A program made the translations under genes and the position numbers. From NCBI GenBank assembly GCA_002449265.1, contig DKCV01000025.1, positions 1 to 64,000 on the forward strand: 64,000 bases of DNA, given 5' to 3'. The stretch comes from Caryophanales bacterium UBA6865. GTDB taxonomy: Bacteria > Bacillota_I > Bacilli_A > RFN20 > CAG-826. The notes under the pieces are model-generated. The model saw only the letters and a program-made list of their open reading frames with translations, did no database searches and had not been told where the DNA came from. The stretch's first letter is position 1; every line of letters starts with the position of its first letter. Shown one piece after another: positions 15,108 through 24,437 of the stretch.

Positions 15108-15121
15108 GATATGAGTGCTAA
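15095..15121. promoter_or_regulatory. CIRCE operator (HrcA repressor site)
   Basis: GAGTGCTAA (15113-15121) is a perfect right half. The left half TTGGCACTG (15095-15103) matches TTAGCACTC at 7 of 9 positions, and the spacer is exactly 9 bases. It overlaps the groES -35 box, so HrcA (not encoded in this window) should repress the operon until heat or misfolding stress. Confidence 0.92.
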
Positions 15122-15140
15122 TTTTTTGAAAATTGGGCTT

Positions 15141-15183
15141 AAAAAAATCCCTCAGTGATATTACTAGTCACCAAGGGATTATT
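15141..15183 (-). terminator. Intrinsic terminator of the large exported protein A gene
   Basis: On the minus strand AATCCCTtgGTGA and TCACtgAGGGATT pair (two internal mismatches) around a 9-base loop, followed by TTTTTT. Confidence 0.85.
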
Positions 15184-15193
15184 TTGCTAAAGA

Positions 15194-18100
15194 TTAAGCA
15201 GTCATTTTCCAGGACTCATCGATGGAATAGACATTATTCCAAGTGTATCCGCCGTCCGATTTAGTTTTCTTTGCGATATAAACCGCGTTAATCAAATCAT
15301 CTTTATGTTCATTAATATAGCAATAGAAAACTCCATCGTTAGAGAATTTAGAATCAGCAATATCATTATGGAACATGGCCGCGTTGTCAATTTTTCTCGT
15401 TGGGTCATTGTTCACTAAGTTAATCGTTAATCGAATTCCTAAATAAACCTTAATATCCGCGTAGAAGCTAGCTAAAACATCATCTTTTGTCGTTATTTCA
15501 AGTGAAAGGTCCGCTAAATGACGGACATTCATATCAAAATCAAAAGAGGAAGAACGAACGCTCATTACGCCAAGGAGTGAGGCTAAATCAAATGTGATAC
15601 CGTAACTACCATTTTCTCCAACTTCAGGTGCGTAATAGTCTTTGATTAATGAGTCGTATTCATTATCCAAAGTAATTTCGCTACTAGAAGCATCCACTAC
15701 TTTCTCATTGGAGTTTTGTTCTTGATCATTATTCTTTAATAAGTTTGGATAAATATCGAGAACGTATCCTAAGAACACATCTTCAATATGGTTCAATAAA
15801 TAATCGATATCGAAAGAGGCATAATCTCTAGTGTCAAACGCGTTGCCTTTCACATCGCTTAATCCACTAAAATAAACGCGTGAAGAGGAAATATTGCTTT
15901 CATAATCCGTATTCGCATCGTAATAGAAATTCACACTTCGAGTGCCAAATCCTGATGCTTCGCGTAAGGTATCTACCACATTTTCCGTTGGACCATTGAC
16001 ATCCGGGATAAGCGGCAAGGAGAAATCGCCCATCATCTTGAAGGAAGAACCATTCACCTTAAGATAAATATTTGTCTTCACATTAACAATACCGATTAAA
16101 GTGCCTAAGTTCACTGAAACATCACCACTCCAATAATAGGAATCTTGCTTTAAACTCGTATTGATTCCAAATTTGGCCAAAGTGGCAAGGCTAGAGAAAT
16201 CATAATAGTTTTTTGCGTCTTCTTCTTGGCTATCGGCTTTATCAAGAGGGCAATCTTTCGTAAGGACGTCTTCATAACGCTCAATATTGAATGAAAGATT
16301 GAGGGTTTTGCTTCCGCCTAGCGAAAGATCAACAAGGTTGAAACTCGCTAATTCGCCAGCTTCATGATTAGCATTATCATTAACATAACGACCCATTACA
16401 AATGTGATGTCATTATCTAAGTCAAATGCTTTTCCGTTAAGAGCAATCGTCAAATTCTCGAAGTCGCCATTAGTCTCATTGCTAATTTTAGAAATATAGC
16501 TTGTCTTTAAGAAATCGAAGTAGCGTTTATCGTTATTACTACTATTAGTACTAGCATTTTTATTGATACTAGAGAGATTGATCACCGTCACTAGGTTACG
16601 AATTGGACTAACAATTCTATCGCGAAGTGTCGTCTTTTCATCGCTGAGAAGGTTTCTAAGATATTTAAATAGGTCAGTGAGAGAAGAGAGATATCCTTTT
16701 CCGTATAATCCGCCTCTTTCGCTTTCTTTTGCTTCCCCTTCGTCTTTGGATTGATAAGCGAATTTCGTGAGGTAATCGTGTTCTTCAGGGGTGAGCACTT
16801 TGCCATCAGCATCGCGAGTTTCTCCTTTGCTTAGGATTTGCCCTGCTTCTAAGCGAATATCGTGCTTCACATTTTTGCTCGGCTCATTAGCGTAAATTTG
16901 TTCCATATCAATGGACATTTTCGCGCCTTGATTCCCAACGCTCGCGTCAAATTTCGCTGCACCTTCGAAAGAGAAAGAAGATAAAGACTTGCTTCCTAGA
17001 GGAATTTCGTTAGAAAGACTGCCAGAGAACACTAATCCCGCTTTTTTTGCGTCAGCGATGGTCATAAGTTCATCAAACATCGCCGGCATATTGTTCACTT
17101 TTTGGAAACTAGTCCCATCAATTGCAGGGAATTCATTTTTTACTTCGTTAACGACAATAGCGAAATCTTTGAGCTTAAAGTCGCTAAATTCTAATTCCCC
17201 TAACGTGATTGAAACTAAATCCTTGCTCATGGAGGTTGAATTATCAGCAAGCGTCAAAGTGATCGTTGCATTCTCGCCTAGTCCGAATGGAGCAAGCGTT
17301 AAAACAATAGAAATAACGTTATCACCTGTATAAATGCCTTTAAGAATCTCGAAGCAGCGTTGATAATGGCCTTCTTTGATTTCATCGATTAAAGAGAGGC
17401 TATTTTCTTTCCACCCGTTCTCCTCTTTCGTGAATTTATGGTTATTGTCTTTATTTAAATAGGTATCACCGACATTTCCAAGATCATTAGATGGCTCGCC
17501 ATTTCCTTCAAGTGTAGCTTTGCCTACGATAATTTCTTTTGTATCGGCGACTAGAGACGAAAAATAATTCACCACGTTCATTAGTTTTTGCGTATCGAGG
17601 TTACTTGCAATATTGCTAGATGAGCTAAAAATGCTCCCCAAGAATTTATCGATCGTTTTGACATTGGTGAAATTAAGCTTCGCTAAAGGAGATTCATTTA
17701 CGTTATAGCTAAGATAAAGATTCGATTTATCTTCTATAGAACGAAGCGACATATCTAAGCCATACGAATAGGAAGATTCTTCATCATCGAATTCACTGAC
17801 TAGAAGCGGAGAGAAATCTAAGAGATTATTCGGATAGTCAATAGAGAGCTTCGCTCCTAAAGAAAGGGTTTCGTATAAATTTTCTTTTTGTGTCGATTCA
17901 CCATTAAGAGCATCCTTTTCGCCATACTTATGAATGAGTTTTCCAGACATATCAAGGTCAAACGATTCTTTATCAACGATATTAAAAACTTTCTTCATCA
18001 AGCTAGTAGAGTTAATCAAATGCGAATAGCTACTCGCATCACTAGGAGAAAGAATCTCATTAGTCTCCGTCATATTCACATCTTTCGCGTTTAAAGAAAT

Positions 18101-18970
18101 GAGACAATATTTATTGTTCTTCGCATCAAGAGGAATTTTGATTGGATCATTAGTCCAAACACCGGTAAGATTGCATTCTTCATCAGAAGACATCTTCAAA
18201 ACGATAGGGTCCCAATCTTCTTTCCCTAAATCGATAGTGAACGTATATTCGTAGCTTTTATTTTCATCTTCCACTAAAGACATCGATAAGTTACTCATTA
18301 AGTCACTTAAAGAAGAATCACTAGAAGAATTATTCGACTCATTATCATCATCTTTCATATAGGAAGAAAAACGGGTGCTTTCCTCTAACATGGTGTAAAT
18401 CGTATCGATTAAATCATCGTATTCGGTACCACTTACGCAATAGCGGATACCCGATGTATAAGGATTCCCTTCATAAACGACAGTTTTCTTATTGCCGTTT
18501 TCATCTACATAACCATCCGTCAAAGAAAGGTAAAGATTCTTTTCTTCGCCTAAATAAGTGATATCGAGATCTTTTTTGACTGGGTTTACGGAAGAATACC
18601 CATCATAAGTAAGCGTCGTGTCCAAATTTAAGGAGAGTTCGCTAAGTGAAGGCATAGATAAACTAACATTGCCGCTTAAAGAAATGTGATTGCTTGTTTC
18701 TTCGCTAGAATCGTTATCGGGGAGAGTCACATCGGCCTTCAAATCTTTCAGCGTAAGCTTTTTTAAAGCGGAAATATTTGAAAAGAGAATATCACCGTGA
18801 GTTTGTAAAGTATTATCGTTATCGTCAATTCTATTTGGTCCCTTAGAATTACTACCAGGAGCAATGAAATAAGTGAGGGTAGCAGTCGCTATCGAAGTAA
18901 CAAGCCCAAAGGAAAAATACTTTAACCCCTTTAATAAGATTGATAATGTTTTCTTTACCTTTCCATTCAT
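15194..18970 (-). CDS. Giant exported protein A, unknown function, paralogue of the adjacent 1340-residue protein
   Basis: 1258 residues from the ATG at 18970, chosen because AGGAAGG is 8 bases upstream; the ATG at 18976 is only 2 bases from it. A basic start (VKKTLSILLKGLKYFSF) and one hydrophobic helix (about residues 20-40) form a signal peptide or membrane anchor. The rest is Ser/Asn/Asp/Lys-rich, with alternating beta-strand-like stretches (SLSMPSLSELSLNLDT, NLYLSLTDG, SYEYTFTIDL). There is no LPXTG motif, no C-terminal hydrophobic anchor and no recognised domain. Several stretches align in the same order with the neighbouring protein B, for example NLYLSLTD/TLYLSLTD and YEYTF/YEYTF. It probably forms a long extracellular rod or barrel-like assembly; this is inference from composition and size only. 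Confidence 0.7.
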   Translation of the reverse strand: MNGKVKKTLSILLKGLKYFSFGLVTSIATATLTYFIAPGSNSKGPNRIDDNDNTLQTHGDILFSNISALKKLTLKDLKADVTLPDNDSSEETSNHISLSGNVSLSMPSLSELSLNLDTTLTYDGYSSVNPVKKDLDITYLGEEKNLYLSLTDGYVDENGNKKTVVYEGNPYTSGIRYCVSGTEYDDLIDTIYTMLEESTRFSSYMKDDDNESNNSSSDSSLSDLMSNLSMSLVEDENKSYEYTFTIDLGKEDWDPIVLKMSSDEECNLTGVWTNDPIKIPLDAKNNKYCLISLNAKDVNMTETNEILSPSDASSYSHLINSTSLMKKVFNIVDKESFDLDMSGKLIHKYGEKDALNGESTQKENLYETLSLGAKLSIDYPNNLLDFSPLLVSEFDDEESSYSYGLDMSLRSIEDKSNLYLSYNVNESPLAKLNFTNVKTIDKFLGSIFSSSSNIASNLDTQKLMNVVNYFSSLVADTKEIIVGKATLEGNGEPSNDLGNVGDTYLNKDNNHKFTKEENGWKENSLSLIDEIKEGHYQRCFEILKGIYTGDNVISIVLTLAPFGLGENATITLTLADNSTSMSKDLVSITLGELEFSDFKLKDFAIVVNEVKNEFPAIDGTSFQKVNNMPAMFDELMTIADAKKAGLVFSGSLSNEIPLGSKSLSSFSFEGAAKFDASVGNQGAKMSIDMEQIYANEPSKNVKHDIRLEAGQILSKGETRDADGKVLTPEEHDYLTKFAYQSKDEGEAKESERGGLYGKGYLSSLTDLFKYLRNLLSDEKTTLRDRIVSPIRNLVTVINLSSINKNASTNSSNNDKRYFDFLKTSYISKISNETNGDFENLTIALNGKAFDLDNDITFVMGRYVNDNANHEAGELASFNLVDLSLGGSKTLNLSFNIERYEDVLTKDCPLDKADSQEEDAKNYYDFSSLATLAKFGINTSLKQDSYYWSGDVSVNLGTLIGIVNVKTNIYLKVNGSSFKMMGDFSLPLIPDVNGPTENVVDTLREASGFGTRSVNFYYDANTDYESNISSSRVYFSGLSDVKGNAFDTRDYASFDIDYLLNHIEDVFLGYVLDIYPNLLKNNDQEQNSNEKVVDASSSEITLDNEYDSLIKDYYAPEVGENGSYGITFDLASLLGVMSVRSSSFDFDMNVRHLADLSLEITTKDDVLASFYADIKVYLGIRLTINLVNNDPTRKIDNAAMFHNDIADSKFSNDGVFYCYINEHKDDLINAVYIAKKTKSDGGYTWNNVYSIDESWKMTA

Positions 18971-18976
18971 GCTCAT

Positions 18977-19142
18977 TGCCTTCCTAAGATGCGATTCTTT
19001 AATTTGCTAACACTCTTTTCACGCCTACTATTCTAGAAACCATATTGTCAATTGCTTCCTAGTGCTAAATTCTCTATTAGAGAATAAACTCTCCAATTTA
19101 GAGAATGGGGTAAAGAGGCGGGAAATGATGGCGAAAATATCG
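18977..19142. other. Spacer between the two giant genes with repeated TAGAGAAT motifs
   Basis: ATTCTCTA (19069-19076) and TAGAGAAT (19078-19085) form a perfect inverted repeat with a one-base centre, and TTTAGAGAAT recurs at 19097-19106. There is no T-run on either side, so it does not look like an ordinary terminator. A perfect TTGACA occurs on the minus strand at 19050-19045, but I see no good -10 at the right spacing. Confidence 0.4.
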
Positions 19143-22100
19143 CTATTTTGAATAAGTAAATACATTATTTCCCTCCTTCCAGGTTCCATTGGATTGGCGA
19201 ACAAACTCCAAGATTATAGTTGAATCAGCAGGAGACCAAGCAGGCTTATCATCACGGCCTTTAATGGAAATTTTAAACTTACCATCTTTATAGTCATAAT
19301 TTGTGTTTTCCCAAGAAGTCTTTGCACCATTTTCATCATAAACAAACCAATCGTGAGGTGTGATAACGCCGTTATATTTAAAATAGTTAACCCAATTACC
19401 ACCACTGCGTTTTTCCGCAAGAATGCTTCCATCGTTTTTGATGGTGATTCTTACGCTATCGCTTGTGTATACCCCTGCAAAATCCTGCGCTTTTTGAGTA
19501 AAATCGCTACTGACTGCATCCTTAAAGGACTCGAAGTTTCCTTCGTTGGTTCCTACTTCATTGTGCCAACTATCCACCCATGCGCTGAGAGTAGAATCGT
19601 CAGCTTTGCCATCACAATTGTTGTCAAGAATGAATGATCCTGATTCAATCTTGGCGTTGATGACGTCCGCGAAGGAGATTTGGCCAGTCGCAATTGCTTT
19701 ATTGAGAGTATTCGCATTTGCACTTCCATAAAAGCTTAAATTAACAGAACCTTTCAACTTGTCGATATTGAAGCCATTTAAATCTAATGCAACGTCCGTC
19801 CAAGAAGGGTTGCCATCGGAATCCGTAGTATATTTAAATTCATTCCCAGTAAATACTTTTTCAATATAAATTGGAGACTTATCGCTCGTTGTAGTTGGGG
19901 TGCTGCTGAAAGTTTCTTCAAGTTTTTCTTTTGCTACACCATCTTCAAATCCCATCATATAGAGAAGGACAGTTTCTCCAATTTTATTCAAAAAATCAGA
20001 GCCAGACATCTTTTTGTTGGAAATATTCTTCACCTCATCATCATCGTTCTTTTTTACGCGATGGATATACATTGTTCCATTCGGATTGTCTTTGCTTGTC
20101 TCGTAACCAAAATACGCGAAGTATTTGCCTGCATTTGCTTCAAGAAGAGAACCAATTATTTGAATATGTGGCGTATACAAATACCCATAAACTTTAACGG
20201 TTTCGCCTTTTAAATAAACATAAAAATCAAGATTTAAAGTAATTTTCTTAATTTCCCAGCTCCACAAAGAAGCACTTAACGTGATTCCATTTTCATCTTT
20301 GACGTGATAAGTAGAATATCCTTTTGCCTTTGTCACTGCATTGACGGAATTGTTTTCGTCAAATTGATAGGTTTCATCGTTCCCTAAAATCGCGCTATTG
20401 AGGAGATATTGGAGAAGAAATTGAATACTAGACCAATCAGTATATTTCTCTACATTGTGCTTAGCATATTCGCCGTTTTCATCAGTGACGATAGAACCAT
20501 TAAATCCATCGCTTGAATATTGGAATGCGTTCCAATTATAAGAAGAACCAAGTTTTCTACCTGGAGCAACGTAATTCTTTTCAAATTTCAAAGTGAAGTC
20601 GATATCGCTATTTTTAGTCTTCGTTTGAATATTGATGGATTCAATGTTTCCTTTTTTGCGGCCACTATTTTCCTTAAAACCATCTTGGTTCTCCAACGCA
20701 TAGTAATCACCCGAATAAGCAATAGACAAAATAATATCGCTATCAAGCGATAAAGTTGAGCCATTAACGGTAATCTTGGCTACTTTATTTGTTTCATCTA
20801 GATTAAATGATTTTAATAAAGAAGAAGATAATAAAGGATTAATTTCATTAGCTTTTAAAGCCTTGAGGAGCACGGAACTGCTTTCCACGTTAGTAAACCA
20901 ATCAAGATATTTTGTGAAACGCTCATCCTTTGTTTTGGTGAATGCCTTAAATAAAGACAAAATCCCTTGCAAAGAATCCATGGTGAACCTTCCTTGGAGA
21001 GGCTTTGCTCCACTTTCAGGAGTGTTGATCATGAAAAACATGTTGTTTGCTTTGGAAACGCGATGATGTTCTTCCCAAGCGTCATCGATAACATCGATAC
21101 CAAGCTGATAATTTTGTGTTTTTTCATTCCCATCTGCGTCTTTACCTTTAATATCTTTGAATACGATTTTCCCAGTGCCTTTCCGTTCATTAATATCAAA
21201 TGTAATTTTGCTATCGCTATCTTTATCGATATAAAAGCCATCAGGATTATTGCTGTCAAGGCTCTTCATGTGCCCAGAAATAGAAATCGTCGCGTGTTTC
21301 TCGTTTGCAAGTTTCTCTAGGCTATCAAAAATATCGGGCAATCTTCTTAGATACGCTCTTCCTTCTTCGCTTGGCTTAGTGATAAAGAAAGAACTATTCG
21401 TGGATTCGTCATTAAAAGCGAGATAACCATTAATAGCTATTTTGCCAAAGGCGAAATCATAAATTTCAATTCCTACGAGTCGCTTATGAGAACCATTATA
21501 GATAGAAATAACTAACGAGCCACTAGATAGTCCCAACGCTTTTAAATCAATTGTTAAGTCTAAGGTAGGAACGGTTTTGTTACCGACTTCTTTCGAACTT
21601 TCTTTGATGGAACTAATCAAACGAAGCATTTTTTCATATTCGCCCGTTTCAATTCCGCTTAACGCGCTACCACTAGAAGTGATTAAAAGATAATCGTCTA
21701 GAATCGCATTAATCGTGTCCACTAATTTAAATTTCCCAAATAGGCCATTTAGAATATCTTTGATATCAAGGACTTTTGTTTCGGTTAAGGAGCCACGCAA
21801 AGAAGTTTTGGAATCACTATTTGTCAAATCTAAAACCTTTCCAATCATGGCATCGAGGGTGAAAAAATCCATCTTCGTCTTTAAAGCATTCGTCGTAAGA
21901 TATGCGTATCCTTTGTCTAGATAAACGCCCTCGTTTTGCTCACGAACAAAATCTAAGTTTAACTTTTTTGAAACGGGGTTTTCTTTATTTGGTTCAATAA
22001 CAAAATCGAATTGACCGTTTAACGCATTAGGCAAAGAATCGCTCGATATTCTTTTTCCTGAGGAAGAAAACGAATTAGAGACATCAGCTTTTATAGATAA

Positions 22101-23165
22101 TCCTAAGGTGGCTTCTTCTACATTATCATTAGCGGAACTATCAGAAATAGAGTGAGCGAGATTAAACTTTCCCTCCAAAGAAAAACGGGGAGATTTGGCT
22201 AAAGGATATAAGCGGTCCAATAATCCAGTAACATCGATTAAACGGCTATATTGAGCGTCTTCCGCTTTTAAATTTGGGAACGAATAACCCTCTTTTAACG
22301 GAACAATCGAAGATGTTAAACGAATTTTTTTCGAATGTACGGAATTAGAAAGACCCACAAAATGTGAGGATTCTTTTTCATCATAAATCGCAATGGAACG
22401 AAGATTTCCTTCCGCGTCAGAATTCAAGCGGATGGGTAGAGAAAAGGAATCAATGTTCACTTGGAAAGTATATTCATAATTGCCATTCCCCTTATCTTCC
22501 CCTTCGCTCAAAGAAAGGCTTGTTTTGGCTTTCTTTAGGGTACTAGAAGAATCGTTAGAAAAAGAGTTCGTCTTTAAAATGCTCGTAAAATTAGAAACGA
22601 TAGACCCGTATTTATTAATCAAATCAAACAAGTGGTCAATGAGTTCGCTTAATTCGTCTTCTGAGCTACCCTTCGCGATGCCGATTTTATATTTAAGATC
22701 GTATTTCTTTTCGGATGAATCGATATCGGTGAGAGATAAATACAAGGTTTCATTCGAATAATTAGCGCGAATAGAAACAACGCTTTCATTGTTATAAGTG
22801 ACGGGTAAAGACGCATCAAATTGTAAAGGTTCATCATCACTAGGGACCTTTAAAGAAAGCGAGCCATTATTAATTTCAATCGTTTGGTCATGATAATTCC
22901 CATTCATGGCTTTCGTAGGAACTAAGAAAGCAAAATCAAGGTTAGAAATAGAAAGACCATTTTCTGCTTGTTGCCTAATCGCTTCCGAGAGTTCTTCCCC
23001 GCTTAAAGGGGAATGGGAAGAATAGTGAGAAGAAGAATCTTCTTCACTCGTTTCAATTTCGTTATGATTCGATTCGTTCTTAGCAAGTCCGTAGCTAGAA
23101 ACAGAAAAAACACTCGCTAAGGTGAGTGACCACAAAGTAAGTTTTGTGACGAGTGTCTTATTCAT
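19143..23165 (-). CDS. Giant secreted protein B, unknown function
   Basis: 1340 residues. The start is the ATG at 23165, which shares its A with the TGA stop of the upstream membrane-protein gene (TGATG) and follows GAGGT by 8 bases. A clear signal peptide runs MNKTLVTKLTLWSLTLASVF and ends near SSYGLA. A Ser/Glu/His-rich linker follows (about residues 28-60), then over 1000 residues of low-similarity beta-rich sequence parallel to protein A. The C-terminal 100 residues (FAGVYTSDSVRITIKNDGS to FTYSK) look like a separate small beta domain absent from protein A. No sortase motif, lipobox or C-terminal membrane helix is seen. Translational coupling with the anchored 354-residue protein suggests they act together. 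Confidence 0.7.
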   Translation of the reverse strand: MNKTLVTKLTLWSLTLASVFSVSSYGLAKNESNHNEIETSEEDSSSHYSSHSPLSGEELSEAIRQQAENGLSISNLDFAFLVPTKAMNGNYHDQTIEINNGSLSLKVPSDDEPLQFDASLPVTYNNESVVSIRANYSNETLYLSLTDIDSSEKKYDLKYKIGIAKGSSEDELSELIDHLFDLINKYGSIVSNFTSILKTNSFSNDSSSTLKKAKTSLSLSEGEDKGNGNYEYTFQVNIDSFSLPIRLNSDAEGNLRSIAIYDEKESSHFVGLSNSVHSKKIRLTSSIVPLKEGYSFPNLKAEDAQYSRLIDVTGLLDRLYPLAKSPRFSLEGKFNLAHSISDSSANDNVEEATLGLSIKADVSNSFSSSGKRISSDSLPNALNGQFDFVIEPNKENPVSKKLNLDFVREQNEGVYLDKGYAYLTTNALKTKMDFFTLDAMIGKVLDLTNSDSKTSLRGSLTETKVLDIKDILNGLFGKFKLVDTINAILDDYLLITSSGSALSGIETGEYEKMLRLISSIKESSKEVGNKTVPTLDLTIDLKALGLSSGSLVISIYNGSHKRLVGIEIYDFAFGKIAINGYLAFNDESTNSSFFITKPSEEGRAYLRRLPDIFDSLEKLANEKHATISISGHMKSLDSNNPDGFYIDKDSDSKITFDINERKGTGKIVFKDIKGKDADGNEKTQNYQLGIDVIDDAWEEHHRVSKANNMFFMINTPESGAKPLQGRFTMDSLQGILSLFKAFTKTKDERFTKYLDWFTNVESSSVLLKALKANEINPLLSSSLLKSFNLDETNKVAKITVNGSTLSLDSDIILSIAYSGDYYALENQDGFKENSGRKKGNIESINIQTKTKNSDIDFTLKFEKNYVAPGRKLGSSYNWNAFQYSSDGFNGSIVTDENGEYAKHNVEKYTDWSSIQFLLQYLLNSAILGNDETYQFDENNSVNAVTKAKGYSTYHVKDENGITLSASLWSWEIKKITLNLDFYVYLKGETVKVYGYLYTPHIQIIGSLLEANAGKYFAYFGYETSKDNPNGTMYIHRVKKNDDDEVKNISNKKMSGSDFLNKIGETVLLYMMGFEDGVAKEKLEETFSSTPTTTSDKSPIYIEKVFTGNEFKYTTDSDGNPSWTDVALDLNGFNIDKLKGSVNLSFYGSANANTLNKAIATGQISFADVINAKIESGSFILDNNCDGKADDSTLSAWVDSWHNEVGTNEGNFESFKDAVSSDFTQKAQDFAGVYTSDSVRITIKNDGSILAEKRSGGNWVNYFKYNGVITPHDWFVYDENGAKTSWENTNYDYKDGKFKISIKGRDDKPAWSPADSTIILEFVRQSNGTWKEGNNVFTYSK

Positions 23166-24229
23166 CACATTTCACCTCGATAAGAGCAAGGCTCGTTGAG
23201 CTCAGGAATCTTATAATCGCCACCACGCTCGTACACTACACGGATTTCGGAAGTCGTAGAGGATGGAAAAGGGACGCTAGCTTTAGTTACAGTATATTTT
23301 TCAAAGGAAGTAAGGGAAAGAAGGTTAAGCTTTTCATCAAGTTCGAAAACAAGATGGCAATAATCAAAATCTGGTTTGCAAGAAAGCTCCGAAATCGTTT
23401 TCATTTGGACCGCATATGCAAAAACGCCTTTAACTGGATCAAGTTCAATATTAACGGTATAACCATTATCGGTTTTTGTAGCCTTTGTTTCACCATACAT
23501 CGCGTCTTTCTTTTCGCCAACTAAAACGGTTTTATCACTCACAATATAAGAACTTGTTGTGGATAAAAGTCTACCCATGTGGGCAATATATCCTTCTTTA
23601 TCAAAGGTTTCCTTTTTACAATCGGTAAAGTCGAAAGAATAGGCACCTTTGTTATTTTTTTTAGAAGAATAGTTCATCGTGACAGAAATATTGTCTCCAT
23701 CATTCGTTTGATACATCCGGTCCGCCACATTGACTAAGCCTGTAGAGATGGATTCTTCAAAAAAGAGATTGCCATTACGAATCGTTGTGCTGCGAATATC
23801 TTGATGAACAACGCTAACTACAGCATCCGCATCCGCATAGCCCACGCCTTGACTATAGAGATGCTCTTCATTTTGAGCTAAGCAAATGGATATTTCCGCC
23901 ATTTGAGTAGGAGAAAGGGCTTCGGAATAATTTGCAATGCCTTTCTTTTGAGCCTTTTGGTAGGTTTCATAAACTTCATCATAGTCAGGATAATAACTTT
24001 GATAATTGGTGGAACCAGCGTCCACTTCTTGGCCAGCAGATAAAATTTCTTTGGCCTTAACGCCGATAAAAACACCGAGAGTGATTGAAGGCACTAAAAC
24101 AAGCGCATACGAAAGTGCGTGAAAACGAAATTTTCTCGCCTTTTTTGGTTCTTTGATTTCTCCTTTATTTTGTGATTCGATAGAAGGAGTTTCCGTTTCG
24201 TTTTTGATTAGACTTTCTTGCTCGTTCAT
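23165..24229 (-). CDS. Single-pass membrane protein with large external domain, partner of the giant proteins
   Basis: 354 residues from the ATG at 24229; a TTG two codons earlier is an alternative. The first 37 residues are charged and cytoplasmic (MNEQESLIKNETETPSIE then EPKKARKFRFH). A membrane helix covers about residues 38-57 (LSYALVLVPSITLGVFIGV), and some 295 residues follow outside. Following positive-inside, the N-terminus is in the cytoplasm. The external part has a short helical Tyr-rich section and then beta-rich sequence resembling the style of proteins A and B (SVTMNYSSKKNNKGAYSFDF). The 4-base junction with protein B implies coupled translation. No known family was recognised. 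Confidence 0.65.
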   Translation of the reverse strand: MNEQESLIKNETETPSIESQNKGEIKEPKKARKFRFHALSYALVLVPSITLGVFIGVKAKEILSAGQEVDAGSTNYQSYYPDYDEVYETYQKAQKKGIANYSEALSPTQMAEISICLAQNEEHLYSQGVGYADADAVVSVVHQDIRSTTIRNGNLFFEESISTGLVNVADRMYQTNDGDNISVTMNYSSKKNNKGAYSFDFTDCKKETFDKEGYIAHMGRLLSTTSSYIVSDKTVLVGEKKDAMYGETKATKTDNGYTVNIELDPVKGVFAYAVQMKTISELSCKPDFDYCHLVFELDEKLNLLSLTSFEKYTVTKASVPFPSSTTSEIRVVYERGGDYKIPELNEPCSYRGEM

Positions 24230-24239
24230 AACCAAGCTA

Positions 24240-24248
24240 ATCTTAACA
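24240..24248 (-). promoter_or_regulatory. Extended -10 box of the exported-protein operon
   Basis: The minus strand reads TGTTAAGAT. The expected start of transcription falls on or next to the TTG at 24235, with the ATG at 24229 a few bases later and no ribosome binding site. The mRNA is therefore leaderless or nearly so. Confidence 0.45.
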
Positions 24249-24396
24249 AATTACAAAAAGCAAAAACGCTCACGCGTAAGGCGCGCGAGTAGAATTTAAT
24301 CTACGAATTGTAGAATAATCGATATTATCGAGTCTTTTTTAAGCATTTTTAGCAATAAATGAGATTCTAAAAAACTAATAATTTCTTGAAAAAACA

Positions 24397-24420
24397 TAAA
24401 AAGCCAGCACGCAGCTGGCT
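24397..24420 (-). terminator. Intrinsic terminator of the LacI-family gene
   Basis: AGCCAGC (24402-24408) and GCTGGCT (24414-24420) pair around a 5-base loop, with TTTTTA following on the minus strand. Confidence 0.88.
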
Positions 24421-24437
24421 AGTTTTAGAAAGGACAA

